A stretch of 64,000 bases of DNA from Neonectria sp. B-13 (Eukaryota > Ascomycota > Sordariomycetes > Hypocreales > Nectriaceae): positions 625,746-689,745 of the forward strand of contig NOKP01000025.1 in assembly GCA_002682825.1 (NCBI GenBank), in the 5' to 3' direction. The notes beneath the pieces were generated by a model. The model did no database searches, was not told the DNA's origin, and saw nothing but the letters and a program-made list of their open reading frames with translations. The translations under genes were made by a program, and so were the position numbers. Position 1 is the stretch's first letter; each line of letters opens with the position of its first letter. Shown here piece after piece: positions 30,749-43,734 of the stretch.

Positions 30749-33559
30749 GGTGACGACTGATTAGGTACTGCGAGGACGGACTGCGGCCAGCGCGGCTTCG
30801 GTTCTCGAGGGTAGACGGGAGTATAGTAAGTGGCAGATGACGGAGTACGTCAAGGTGCCTTTGGGTCGTGGTCGTGGTCGGGGTCGATTTGTCAATGTCG
30901 ATGCCTCGGTTGAAGGACTCGGGCCAAGTACGAATACGACACGCGCCGCGATGGGATGCAATCTTGAGGTCGCGAACGACGGACGTGAGGACGGAGATGC
31001 GATTAAGACGGATTAATCAAAAGTCGAAATGAAATAGCAGGTCGTAGTTTTGCAGGAGAAAGGGGAATCGAGGAGTCGGCGAGTCAGGGGTCGGAGGGGA
31101 GAGGGAAAAAGCTTCGCAACGTGGGAATGTCAGAGACAAATGAGGTTTGGTCGCTGCGCCTGAAAGGGGATCCGGATGGTGGTTTGTCTCGGTCCCCGCC
31201 AGGGCTGCAGGGTAACCTACTACTTTGTAATTACAGGCAATCAGTCCCGCCACGCTGGCTCGTTCGCGCTTCCGAGGTAATGCCGCCAACCGGTGTTCGT
31301 GGCTTGTGCCTCGCGGTGCCTTATGTGGCCGTGCAAACGCACTCGCCACGTTTGGATTTCGAAGTTGGACAGCGCAGCCCGAAACCCAGCCTAAACATAT
31401 GCAGGTACATCCATCCACATCATGCACCCTCGCTGAATTTCGTGAATCAGACATTAACACAGATCAGGTTTGAGGAAATGCTGCACTGAAAGGTAAGGCT
31501 TGGAATCGAACCGGCTTAGGTTAGAATCATTGGATGCTGCTAAATCACTGTACAGAGTTCAGCGAGGTAATGGAAAAAGCTCAGGAAATAAATATGCCGT
31601 GTTGTCGCAGGTTTACGTGTAGTTCTCAAGTTGTCTGCAAGGCGTCAGAGCACGCTGATATGCAGTCGCTTCAAGTCCTCCTGCTTTTCGCCTTCAGTCA
31701 ACACATGACCTCGACCTCCAACTGCATGGGTCATGTTTATCAGAAGTCAACACATGGCCAAAAGCTGGAGAGAAACACACCCATCCCTTTATAACCAATT
31801 AGTTGACATTAAGATACAGACGTAAAGCCCTGTTGCCGGTACTTAAGTATCTACATCCCTCCATCGACATTGGCTCAACTGCCACTGGTGGGGAAAGAAA
31901 CTGGACGCCTGGGGATACTGCAGCAGAGTGGGGCCGAGGCTTCTGGACGAGTGACGGCATGGCATCATTCCTTCCTCTTCCGTGTCCCGTGGCTACGTAC
32001 GTATCGTACGTATCCCGCAGCGCAGCCATGATCCTGGGGGGAAAGGGCTGGAGGGATACAAGGATAGCGGCGTACACGGTCATCCCATGGCATCGGCATC
32101 ACTCGACGCACCGCCTACAAGGGCTTGCGTGTGTGAGAAGAGGCTGGGTATTCTAAATGCCGTGAGCCGTGAGCCGTGTGCCGGGTGCCGGGTGCAGTGT
32201 GCTGTGTTGACTAATTAATAAAAGAATGCTATTTCCGCAGTTATGGTGGTGGTGGTGGTGGTGGTGGTGGTGGTGATGGTGGTGGGCTTGCATGCGTACG
32301 CAACACGGGCTGTGCCGTGCACATATTCCGTTGTTGTGGATTCCCCGCAGAATGCAGACTGCAGCCTGGCGATGTGTACTTGTAGAATGAATTATTGGAC
32401 TTAGATCCCTAGGCCATCTCATCGCTATAGCAAAATAGTGCAAGAAAAAGACATCTGCTTAACTGCGTATTATCATTCCTGTGTCTTGAGGATTTCCCAT
32501 GAACGCCTACAGGGAGGGTTCGCTAGGCGCCCGTTGATCCTCGCCCCATGGTTAACGTCCATGGTCCGTGTATGGAGTACGAAGTATGTACGAAGAACTC
32601 CGTGTCCGCAACCCACCATTTTGTACGACTTCGTATTCAACCAGCAGAGGGAGGGGACCTGGTTTTTGCAACATCGCCCACGACTACCTCTTCATTCACC
32701 GTCAAGCATAGAGACTAGAGAAAGGTGCTCTTATACCTGACTTGATTGAAGCCAGTCGCTCACGGAGGATTGTTGCTGCGGATTGTGCTGTGGCTGTTGT
32801 GGCTGCTGTGACGTCGTCGAGTCGTGTGTACGGGCTTGGTGTCGCGTAGTGGTGGGTACAGAGGCACTAACACAGGAAGCCAGCTGATCTCGGTCGCGCC
32901 AAAGTACATTGTGATAGGCGCTGCACTGCTGGTAGTGCATCCGTGGTGCTGCGCAACCTCCTCTGTACAGCTGGCAAGGGCCCGCCATAATTTCCATCCC
33001 ACCCCTGCTCAGTAGTCAGAGGCTACTCACAGCGGAGGAGGTCGCCTGTCTGAGGTGTCCGTCCACTGCAAGTTACTGTTCTACCCCTAGCTAGGCCCTC
33101 ACTAGGCCCCGTCTTGCTGCACCCAGCCCGCTGCCACCGCGCCGCCGCCGACGCCTCCTCCCCCCTCCAGTCCCAAATTGTTCCATCATCTCCAGCTCTC
33201 CAGCAAAAGTGCCTGACCGCACCATCAACATCATCACCGCCAATACCTCATCCTGTCGGCCGCATCTTGTCCTCGAGCGTCGCACCTTCGTCTTCTTCGT
33301 GTATCACTTCTTTCGACCGTGGCTTTGTTTGTCTGAATCATTCTTGTTCGGCTTTTGTATTCTTATCTTCCTTGTCACGCGCCCACCCCCCCTCGTCCGA
33401 CTCAGTACCGCTCTCGAGCCTGACGAGGCCATTGTACATTGACAGACCGCCGCCGTCGACGAAACATCGCAATCGCTCTCGATCCGTCCATTACACTTTT
33501 CCCAAGCTTCGTTCTTGGAGAATAATGTTCCTGTAATTGACCGAATAGTTCCGGACGCG
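30749..33559. other. Long intergenic region, promoters of SED5 and giant gene
   Basis: About 2.8 kb between divergent starts. It holds a TGG microsatellite at 32244, a 9-bp tandem CGTACGTAT near 31997, and from about 33110 a C- and T-rich leader of the giant gene. A T-loop-like GGTTCGATTCC on the minus strand near 31505 does not fold as a tRNA. No gene is supported. Confidence 0.55.
32244..32284. repeat. TGG trinucleotide microsatellite
   Basis: About thirteen TGG units with one TGA interruption lie in intergenic DNA. On the minus strand it reads as a poly-His frame, which is an artefact. Confidence 0.85.
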
Positions 33560-36500
33560 ATGGACGGGACATACAACAATCCTTTTGCGCAAGGGCAGTC
33601 TCCGTTGTATGAACCCCCTCTGTTCGACATACTTACTTCATGATCCCTTCTGACACGATACCGCCTCACTAGGACTCCCGATACTCCCACGCCTGGAAGC
33701 TATCAGGTTAACATCAACCGAAAAAAGACGAGAAAATGGGTCGAGGCCAAGGTCCAAAACTACGATGGTGATGACTGGGGTGCCGACGAGTCCGAGGACG
33801 ACGAGCCTGCTCCCCCTCCTCCCGTCTCGCGCGTCACCACTGGCCTTCGCTCTGTCGGCCAGCGACTCCCATCCGAACAAAACAGGCCATCTCCAAGGTT
33901 GGCCGCCGCCGCCGCCGTCGGCTCCAGCTCTCGAAGTTCCAGCGGGCCCCCTTCCCTTCACCTCCAAACCGAGCACGCCTCCGCGGTCGAGGCTGAACAC
34001 ACGGCGTCCCCGATTCACACCGTCCCAGCCCACGTTCAAGACGCAGCTCGAAACCCGGCCTCGCCCATAGGGGGGCGAAATGCGTCGCCAGCCCCCCTCC
34101 CATCTCAAGTTCCATCGGTGGCAGGATTCCAAGCCGAAGCTCGCTCTTCCACCCCTCACAGTACTACGAGCTCTACCCCCGCACGATCGTCTCCTTTAGT
34201 TCGACCATCTGATCTCTACCGACATGTGGAGGATGACCGTAAGGCCGCAGGTTCGCCACAGTCGACCACGAATACCACGGTTCCCAAACCCGTCGAGCGA
34301 TTCACGCCACCGTCCGAGGAGGTCAGCCAGCAGATGACGAATGCTCCAGCGCCATTTGCAGCGATCGAGAAGAGGGAACCAGTTGTCGATGCGTATCCGC
34401 CGGTTGACCGAACTCGATCAGTCAGCCCCAAGCTGCCTGATGTTAACCGCATGTCAGTGTTTGGATCCGACTTCTTCTCCACATCGAACAACGAGACACA
34501 AGACCCTATCAAGCAAGATCAACCCAAGATTCTGGAACCCCCAGTTACGGAAGCATCATCTAGCAAGAGTGCTGCCGAGCAGCACAAGTCGACGGTGGGA
34601 TCCCAGTCGCAGCAAGGTGAACACGCTGTAATTTTGGGGCGTCCCCTCGATAACAGCCAACCCCCGGTCGACACCAAGAGCCAGCCTCCTATTATGTCTC
34701 TACCAGATCCTCGATCTATCCCACCTCTGCGCACGCCAAGCCCTCATACCAAGGGAAGTGCTCCGCCGTTGGAAACTCACAATACGGCGACGAGCCAAGC
34801 TTCTGGCACCCCTACTCAGGCACTAGGCCCTGATATCACACCTACAGAACCATTGCAGCCTCGTCGTCTAGACAGCTCTGCCTCCGACTTTCAACCTCAG
34901 CAACTTATACGAGAGTCTACCTTGAGCACCGTCACGTCGTCGCCTGTCAAGGACAGCGATATGCTCAGCGACGAGATTATGAGGACCCTTAGTCCTGTCG
35001 GAACTGCCCCGACACCAAGCCCCCTTGGAGAAACCTCGAACTCACTGGCACCTGTGGATAGACGGGATACCCGCAACAGCAGCTATACCCTTAGCGACTA
35101 TGACAGTTATTGGGAAGATGCGACGGAGAAGCCGGGACCCGGGGAGAAGGGCGGCGAACCAGTCAACGCACCTGTGCCTGTGCCAAGCGATGCGCAAGGG
35201 TCACAAGCAGCTGCTCGGCCGACTGACACCCCCTCATCGACGGTGTCAGCTCTGGCTCCCTCAAGCGACGACAACGAGGTGGGCAGCCAGGAGCATCCGG
35301 ACCTCCGGAAACGATTCTCTTGGGAAGCCGGATTTGAGCCAAATGTCAAGGTTCTCAAGGGCGAACCGCCTGCAGATGGATCGTCGAAGGCCGTTCCCAG
35401 AATCAACACTCCCTCATCGCTTGGGCAATCCGATATTCAATCGCCGAAGGACGTTGTGTCTGATGTTACCGGCCCCGTGGTCGATACTCCGAAGATCACG
35501 AGAACACCTGGGGATATCTCCCAGCAGCCTTCCATGCTCAGCATTGGACCTCAAACGCAGCTTCTACCATCGATGCTTGAGCCCCCCTCTCCCGTTTCAA
35601 CTAAGACGGATGAGAGCATTGCGCCCTCTCCCGAGAACCGGCGCCAATCAGTTGGGAATGAGAAGATGCTAGTCGAGACACCGTCACACACCGTGTCGAT
35701 GACACCGCCTCCAGAGGACCGTCCAACAACATCGACTGCTCCAGCTCCGCCGCCTGGTCAGTTGTCAGGCGTAATGGGCTTTAAGGAGATTATGGGACTC
35801 TCCAACCCGGCTCAGAGGATTGCCAAGTATGAAGAGTCTCAGAGAGCCTTTGCCGTGGCCGAAACAGGCTTGGATAACTGGATTATCTCTCTGAAGAACC
35901 AGTACCCCGAGTATGCGAATGCAACAGCCTCCTTCAGTGGAACAAGCGCCCAACTCACCGTCCCAGGAGGCAGTGTTGCGGGCTCTGTCGGGTCCAACCC
36001 TTCAACACAACAACCGTACTACCAGCAGTATCTCAACGCCAGCTCGCCTTCGGTCAATGCGCCACCCGCTTCCAGTCGGACAAGGATAGGCGGGTTGCCG
36101 ATACCCCCACAAGCCGCCAGCGCCTTTGGAAACTCTAGCAACCAGATTGGCACGAAGGGCAAGGAGCTCATGCACTCGGCCGGAAAGATGGGCAAGGGAT
36201 TGTTTAGCAAGGGGAGGAGCAAGTTGCGCGGAACCGGGGACAAGGTATTTCACTGACACTTCTTTTTCTAGGGCCTGCTATGGGCCTATTCCTTTTCACC
36301 CTGGGCAGGGTACTTGTTGGATTTAAATCTCTCTTCATCATACGCTTCGGGGCTTGTGTTTTCACTCGGGGCCTTATGACGAGACGGGTGTACGAGATAG
36401 GAATGCTACGAAGCTTTTTCTCCCTTTTTCTCACATACCACTATGCCGCTGCCCATCCGCCCAGTCCAACGTGATGAGAAGAGGTTATTAATGTTTCTGG

Positions 36501-39500
36501 TTGACAGGGCGAACCCATCCCTCCCCCAGTGGTGCATCCCAAGGTCAAGCATGAGAGGCGATCATCATGGGGTATGAGCATTGGTGCAAGATCCCGCACG
36601 GAGCCGGCGACGCGTGCGGACAGCCGCGCTCCTCCCTCTTCCCACTCGAGTCGTATGAGTATGAACCCGTTCCGACCTGCGTCTTGGGCCAGCGAATTTG
36701 GTAAGCGGCATGTTTCAGCCGAGGTCCAAGGCTCCCAGGCGATGAATGATGAGCAAGCACGGCCGGCTTCCATGAGTAAAGAGCGCGAAGAAGTGAAGTG
36801 GGAGATCCCAACGCCCATCAGCCACGATAACAGCCCATGGGACCCGTTCAGGGATACAGATCTAGCCAGGGATGATAGCTCTGAGCACTCAGGTGTCCAA
36901 TTGGGCGAGCAAAGCCAGCCCCTGCCAGATAGAGCAACGGCAGCAGTGCCCGCCGCGGCATCTGATAATGACCGAGCCTCTGAAGAGTGGGTGGTTCTAT
37001 CCCCACAGCCACAGCACGTCCCGATCCGCTTGGGGCCGGGCCAGCCGGCGGTGGGGGCGCTTCTACAGACGCGTCCCCGGGCGCTTCATGAAACGCCGTT
37101 TGCCAGAGGAGCCGCGGTATCCGTTGCCCGGAATCCCGGCCCCAGCAACCAGCAGCCGCCCGTGTCTGTGGCTACGAATATGCCTGTTGCTGAGGCGGAA
37201 CCCCCTAAGCGTAACTCATCCTTCATAGGGCTGCCGCCAATCAGACGGGGCTCTACTTTTGGCATGACCTCAAAACCCACGCGTCCATCCGCGGCGCGCT
37301 TTTCCCTCGACGATTACGACGAGAACGATGATGACGTGACACGCTCGCGTTTCCCCGGGAATACTAGCACTGCTGACAACGGGCCGGCTCTCGCAATGGC
37401 AGAACCCATCGGCACCAATTCTGCAACCTCGCGTCAACAAACCGCCGCCCATAGCCAGAAGGCGCCTGCAAGGATGGCGTCTGTCCCGGATGAGCAGCAG
37501 CCGGCCGTGGCTCCGCAAGAGCAGGCTCGGCCAGACGCTGATGCAGCGCCAATGCATCCACACGCTCCCAGTCCCAATGTCAAATCGCCGGTCGACCAGC
37601 AGCAGCAAAGCTTGTCGTTTGGCGCGCCACCAATGATACCACCAATGATACCACCCAACATGGCGGGTAACCCAATCCAGAAGCTCCCCCCTTCGGGTCC
37701 CTGGAAACTCGAGGAGAGTCACCTGTCAGAGCCTCTTCACGTCGTCGCCAGAAATCGCGCAGGGACCGGCGACTCGCAACAACAACCTTATTTTGGATAC
37801 GACAAAGAGACGGGGGTGACGCTTCCCACCTCCCCGCTGTCGCCCGTCTCCCCGACGGCGTCCACGTCAACGTCCCAGTCGCTTTCGCTCTCGTTGTCGC
37901 AGTCGCTTTCGCAGTCTCAATCACACCCGAGGCCGAGGCAGAAGCCCTCGGATGTACCTCCGTCGTCTGCGCGTCGGTACCCGGAGCTCTTCACCCGCAC
38001 CGACCAGCGATCGCGAAGCAACTCCGAGACCAACCCGCTTCCGCCTGGCCCGCAATTCCCGCCCCGTCATTCACAGGACGCCGCTTCTATCCCCCGCGCC
38101 GCCACCGGTGGTCCGGAGTTCGACGCCGCCGGCAGCGAGAGCCACGGTCGCAGGAAGAGCTCCAACCTTTTTAAGGACTTGGGCAGCCGCTTCGCGAGAC
38201 CTTCGTCGGTTGAGCCCAGGGCCGAACCGCACCCAATCCAGCAAGCCAACGACGGCGTCTCGGAATCTAGCATTGCAATGGAAGAGCAGCAGGAACGCAA
38301 AAAGGCCGCCCGAGGAAGCTTCCTCTTCAGCCTCCGCGGTCGGCCCTCGATGGACCGCCCGGAGCAGAGCAGAGACGCCGCCCCAACTCCGCCCCCTGGC
38401 CAAACGCCGCATCCGGCTCCCATTGGCCAGGACCAGCTGAGGCCGGAGTCGCCTCAATCCGAGCGCAGGCTGTCTCGCTTCGGCACTGGACTAGGAGCCG
38501 TGGCCGGCGCGCAGTTCAAGGGCAAGTCCAATGCTACCCTGCGCTCGTCCACCTCCAGTTTAGTCAACGAGCCCGGAAGTGCCGCGAACAGCACGTCGCC
38601 GTCGAAGAAGCGTTTCTCTACCGCCCGCTCTGCCATCGGGGGCATCCTCCACCGTCCCAGCCTGGACACCGCCCAGAGGCCGGTGATTTCTCACCCCTCG
38701 CGGCCCACTACGGGCACCCAGACGCTCGAGCAGCCAGGCTCCATGGGTCCTCCGCCGCCGCCTGGTGGGTTCGTGCGGAGCAACACCGCGGGTCCTGCGC
38801 CGTATGGAGCGCCGGTCATGTCTGGGGGATCTGGAGGGTCGGCGCCGGCACCGGATAGTCCGGAACGGCGTAAGAGGCGGGGTTCTGCGGCGGGTTTGAT
38901 ATCTGGGTTCCTGGGACACGGGAAGAATCGACCCCAGTCTCAGGACGGCGCTGTTGTTCCGCCTGCGGGTCAGTTTCCACCAGGTCAGGGGCCTCCTCCG
39001 GAACAGGGACCTCCGCCGGGACAGGCGTCTCACTTGCAACTGCGTCCGTCGCAGAACCCCCTTGGACAGCACCCGCCAGGAAAGTCTCTGTTGGGGCGGG
39101 CTCCTGTTGGACAATCGCCGCTCGGACAGCCTCCCCTAAGACAACCTTCCCTCGCACAACCCCATCAAGGTCAACTGCCCCCAGGGCAACTCCAGGGCCA
39201 GTTCCCTCAAGGCAGCCAAGGACAGCTGCCTCCAGGACAGCAAGCCCCCAATCAACTACGTCCTCAGGGTAGTAGAGGGCAGCTTCAGGGCCAGTTCTCT
39301 CAAGACAACCAAGGACAACCTCCTTCAGGACAACCTGCTCATAACCAACTACGCCCTCAGGGCAGTCAAGGGCAGCTTCAAAGCCAATTCCCTCAAGGCA
39401 ACCAGGGTCAGCCACCTTCAGCACAGCTTGCTCCCAACCAACTACACCCTCAAGGCAGTCAAGGGCATCTTGGAGGCCAGATCTCTCAAGGCAGCAAAGG

Positions 39501-42500
39501 GCAACTTCAGGGCCAGTTCACACAAAGCAACCAGGGTCAGCCTCCTCCAGGACAGCCTGGCTCTAACCAACTATCCCGAGGCGGTCATGCCCACCTTTCT
39601 CCAGAGCAGTTGCAAGGGCACTTTCCCCAGCGAAATCAGGGACAGCCTCCAGCAGGACAGCCTCCGCCAGCAAAGACTTCTCCTGGCCAATCTCCTTTGA
39701 GGCAGCAAGTTCCGGCGCAAATTCCTCCAGGCCAACTTCCTCAAGGACAGCATTCTCCTGGTCAACTACCTCGAGGGAATCAGGGGCAAGTCTCTCCAGT
39801 GCAGTCTCCGCTCAATCAAGTTTCTCCTGGTCAATTCTCTCCCGGGCAGGTTCAAGGGCAATTCTTTCGAGATAACCAAGGACAATCTGCCGTCAGACAG
39901 GCGCCCATAGAACAGGCTCCTCCAGGTCAACCTCCTCTCAGGCAGCACTCTTCAGGGCAGGTTATCCCAAGCCAATCTCCCCTTGGGCAACACCCTTCCG
40001 GCCAGGTTCATCCAGGTCAATCTCCTCTGGGATATCATCCTTCAGGCCAATTTCCTCCAGGGCAGCTTCCTCTCGGGCAGACCTCTCCAGGCCAATCACC
40101 AGTCGGACAACATCCTCAAGGACAATTCCCTCCAATGCAATTTCCTTCGGGACAAACATCCCCAGTGCCTCAGTCCCCAACGCACCCACCAATGCTACGA
40201 CGGATGACAGGAAGTGAGTCCCTTGATTCTCAGGCCCAGAACTCACCTGAACGGCCTTCGTCGAGTGATCCTACATTTGCGGAACCTGGTCGAGGATTTG
40301 GAAATACTGAGACGAATCAGTCGGAAGTATCTTTGCTCCAGCCTCGGCCGTCGCCCTTGCGACAAGAATCCATGACGCCGAAGGGGTCTCCTGCGGTGTC
40401 AAGCCTTCCTGGATCGCCAGATCCGTTAGGCAATTTCAAGCCAGCTCTGAATGATGATTCCTTGGCGATGCGTTCCGGCTCTCATGGGATGACTACTGTT
40501 CCGGTTCCACACGCCTTACCTCAGGCTTCCAACCAATCCGTCGGCGAGGTCTTCCAAGGCGGTGCCGATATCGCACAGGCGCAACGACCTGGACTGGGTT
40601 CACCCAGCTTCTCGTGGACGTCTGATGACAGGACTGGCCATGCACACCAAGAGAGCATCAATCGCGACGACCTGCCCCAATCCCCAGTTTCGACAGTCTC
40701 AAAGACGGGGCCGCCATCCATAGCCGACTCCAGCATGGGCCAGAGTCCTCAACTTGCATCGACGGCAACTTTGAGCGCCCGGGGCTCTCAACCCGGCACG
40801 CCTTCACTGTCTGCAGCATCTAACTCGCCGCCACTGCAACAACAAGGGCTCGGAACACGCATGGTAGCTCCACAGCAGCAGAATGCTCCATCCGGTTCAT
40901 TCCAGCAACAACAGCAGCACCAGCAGCAACAGCAACAGCACCAGCAGCAACACCAGCAGTTTCAGCCTCAGCCTCAGCAACGGGTGAACCCCCAACAAGG
41001 TGGCTACCAGGTTCGTCCTGGCCAGCAAACTCCCAGCCTCCATGGGGCTCCCAGCTTCCAGACCATACCAAGTCCATCGTCGCAGGTTTCTGTACCTTTC
41101 TCACGAAATTCGATGCAAATGCCGACCCCTCTGGGGCCTCAAGTGCCGCCGAAGGATGGCTCGGCTCCTCCTGGATCCCAGCCACCGATGAATGTGCCAG
41201 TTCGACAAGACAGTCCCGCATCTAAGTGGAGGGGCCTGAGAAATCGAATGTCTGGTCAGATGGGACCTAAGCCACCGCAGGCTCACGGAAAGCCGGAAGG
41301 CGGGGAGAAGAAGGCGAGCAAACTGCTCGGCGCCTTCAAGCGAAGCTCCAAGGTTCCTCAGCAGGGACAGACTCCTCCTTCAGGCTTCATGCAAGCACAA
41401 CAAGGAATGCCTCAACAGGGAATGCCTCAACAGGGAATGCCTCAACAGGGAATGCTTCAACAGGGAGTGCTTCAACAGAGGTTTCCCCAAGGTGTTCCGA
41501 ATATGCAACAGCAGATGCAACCTGGACAGCAGATGCATCCTGGACAGCAGATGCATCCTGGACAACAGCAACAGCAAATGTATTCTGGGCAACAAATGCA
41601 GCCTGGACAGATGCAGCCTGGACAACAGATGCAGTCTGGACAACAGATGCAGCCTGGACAACAGATGCAGCCTGGACAACAGATGCAGTCTAGACAACAG
41701 ATGGCCCCTGGACAGCAAATGTATCCTGGATACCAGATGCAGCCTGGACAACAGCAACAACAAATGTCTCCTGGGCAGCAGATGCCTGGACAGCAACAAC
41801 AGCAGCCGCCTCCAGGGCAGCAATTGCCTAGGCAGCAGTCACAGCAGTTCATGGGACATCCACAGAGCTATTCCCGGCGGCAATCGTCGCAGTTTGGTAG
41901 TCCTCCCATGGGCCAACAACCATTCTCACCAATGACAGCTGCCAGCCCTCCCATGGGACAACAGCAGTTCCAGCCGACAAATGCTAGTCCACCTCTGGGG
42001 CAGCAGCAATCCTCATCGATGACTGCCAGCCCGCCCATGGGCCAGCAATATTTTCAGCGGTCGACAACTGCCAGCCCGCCCGTAGGACAGCAGCCATTCC
42101 CTCCAAGGACAACTGCTAGTCCTCCCTTGGGACAGCAATCCTTCCAGCAAACGACTGCTAGCCCACCCATGGGACAGCAACAGTCCCAACCAAGGGCAAA
42201 TACCAGCCCACCCACGGGACAGCAGCCGTTCACACCGATGACATCTGCTGTGGGACAGAAGCCTCACCCATCAGGACCACCCGCTGGCCATTCCATGGGA
42301 CCTCCTGTACAAGCACAGAGACAACCTGGACCCCCCAACCAACCCGTCAAGACGCTTCGCCAGGCTTCTTCTCAGGGTTTCCAGGGCCCAGCTCGAATTC
42401 AGCCACAACAGCAATCACAGAGGTTAAATGAGCCTCAGTACGCCCAAGTGCCCATCCCACAAGGATATAAGGCTGTCCATGGTGAAGGAACGCTTGTTCC

Positions 42501-43734
42501 CTCACCGTACAATGTGGGTAAGCATCCGAACCAAGCTCAGTTCGCCCAACAGCAGGTCCACAATACCCAACAGATCTATCCCCAGCAGCAGCCTCCTGCT
42601 CCGGTAACTGGGCCACCGCTGCTCCAAGGACAACCTCCACCCCAACTCCAAGTGCCGTCACCACAGCCAACGCCACAGCCGCAGATGCCATCGCCCCAGC
42701 CAACACCTCAGCCAGTGCCCCAATTCACCTCCCCGTCGGGTGATCGCCGTGACAGCGTTGACCCTAGATATCAGACTTATCAAGGGGGTCAGCAGGGACA
42801 AACTCCAACATCTCCCCAGAGCAACCCCTTCAATGCTACTCAGCAGCCACGCCCAGATTTACGACGGTTCGCGAGCGAGAACAGCCAACACAGCGGCAGT
42901 GGGAGCGGAAGTGGAAGCGGAAGTGGGAGCGTGAAGAGCAACGCAAGCCCTAGAGTGCTTTCCAACCCGGTCCCCAATGTGGCTACCCTACGCGTAATAA
43001 ACGACGCAAGCCCAAGGGTCGTTTCTAACCCGCCCCCCAATGCAGCTGCTTTGAGCAGTAGGGGTAATGGAACGCCGCCAACTCATCAGCCGCAGTCAAA
43101 CGGGAACGGGAATGGGTTGGTTAAACCTCAGAGTCCTATCAATGCCGCTCATCTGCCTATTCCTGGCGTTGGGGCCATTTCACCATCGAGGGAACGAGGA
43201 CAATCCGAGGGCGACGAAGAGTACAACATGAGAGATGAGCCGCGGCGTATCTCGTTAAGCCCTCCAGTGGGAGTAGACGGCAAGATCAGCCCGTCGCACT
43301 CGCACACATACTCGACCTCTGCAGTTAGCGATGACCAGAGTGTGGATATGAATGCGACCCAGGGCAGGGCAAGAGCCGGGGCCAGTGCCGAGGATATCGT
43401 TACACCGCCAATCAACGAGCCAAGACGAGAGTTGAAGAAGGACAAGACTAGTGACAGCCAGGAGCATGCACCGTCGCCGGAGCCAATCCGGGAGCCAAGC
43501 AACGGAGCACCCGTGAGGAGCAACACACGAAGACTCAACGGAGCTGCCGAGCTGGAGGATACGGAAGAAGCCCACAGGCGAAAGGTGCGGCTGGAGACTC
43601 AGGAGGAGAAAATACATTACAATCCCGACGAAGACTCGGACGGGGAGGTGCCACCTCCGATGACCGCGACGAGCTATCCAGGACAGGAGTGGAACCCCTA
43701 CGGGATGCCCGAGTACGGAGAGTGGAACGATTGA
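33560..43734 (+). CDS. Giant disordered Gln/Pro/Ser-rich repeat protein, 3281 aa
   Basis: Three exons (33560-33606, 33673-36244, 36508-43734) join in frame: a GTATGA-to-CTAG intron of 66 bp and a 263-bp intron (GTATTT to GACAG, phase 0). The N-terminus has a conserved-looking basic/acidic motif (residues 29-60, NINRKKTRKWVEAKVQ then NYDGDDWG). RKRFSWE is at 561-567, a helical segment starts at M717 (GFKEIMGLSNPAQRIAKYEE), and a basic Gly-Lys helix is at 850-873. Then come long low-complexity blocks: PGQ-rich 1690-2100, polyQ near 2340, QQGMP near 2504, MQPGQQ 2542-2638, SPPMGQQ 2671-2783, Gly-Ser 3002-3015. The C-terminus (about 3234-3281) is again conserved-looking: EEKIHYNPDEDSDGE and SYPGQEWNPYG. 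There is no TM segment or enzyme domain. I recognise the end motifs as a filamentous-fungal family but know no function. If the second intron is not used, this would be two genes, the first ending at 36256 and the second starting near 36574. Confidence 0.75.
38960..40190 (+). repeat. Coding tandem repeats, PGQ-rich block
   Basis: About 410 codons of degenerate PPGQ / LPGQ / SPLGQ / QGNQGQPPSGQ units in exon 3 of the giant gene. At DNA level recurring phrases such as CAAGGCAGTCAAGGGCA show repeat expansion followed by point change. Confidence 0.85.
40903..40967 (+). repeat. Polyglutamine tract (CAG/CAA with CAC)
   Basis: About 20 codons, nearly all Gln, with a few His, encoded by mixed CAG and CAA. 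Part of the giant gene. Mixed codons slow replication slippage. Confidence 0.85.
41395..41475 (+). repeat. Coding tandem repeat QQGMP
   Basis: Four near-perfect 15-base units (CAACAGGGAATGCCT) followed by changed copies (QQGML, QQGVL, QQRFP). The low divergence means recent expansion. Confidence 0.9.
41500..41800 (+). repeat. Coding tandem repeat MQPGQQ / MHPGQQ
   Basis: About sixteen copies of an 18-base unit encoding MQPGQQ-like hexapeptides, some with extra Gln codons. The opposite strand reads as Cys-rich CCPGCI repeats, which is an artefact. Confidence 0.9.
41899..42235 (+). repeat. Coding repeat ASPPMGQQ
   Basis: About eight copies of a 14-16-codon unit with the core SPPMGQQ, separated by short variable phrases such as FSPMTAA or FQPTNA. 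It is the third distinct repeat type in the same exon. Confidence 0.85.

Noticed and set aside
31495..31570. Possible tRNA on the minus strand (GGTTCGATTCC)
   Set aside because: The T-loop-like string cannot form a 5-bp T stem, and no anticodon or acceptor stem could be built around it.
32153..32443. Poly-His protein frame on the minus strand
   Set aside because: It is only the TGG microsatellite read on the opposite strand.
41472..41852. Minus-strand Cys-rich frame with repeated CCPGCI units, like a metallothionein or cysteine-rich toxin
   Set aside because: It is the exact shadow of the MQPGQQ repeats of the giant gene read on the other strand; it has no promoter, splice sites or independent support.
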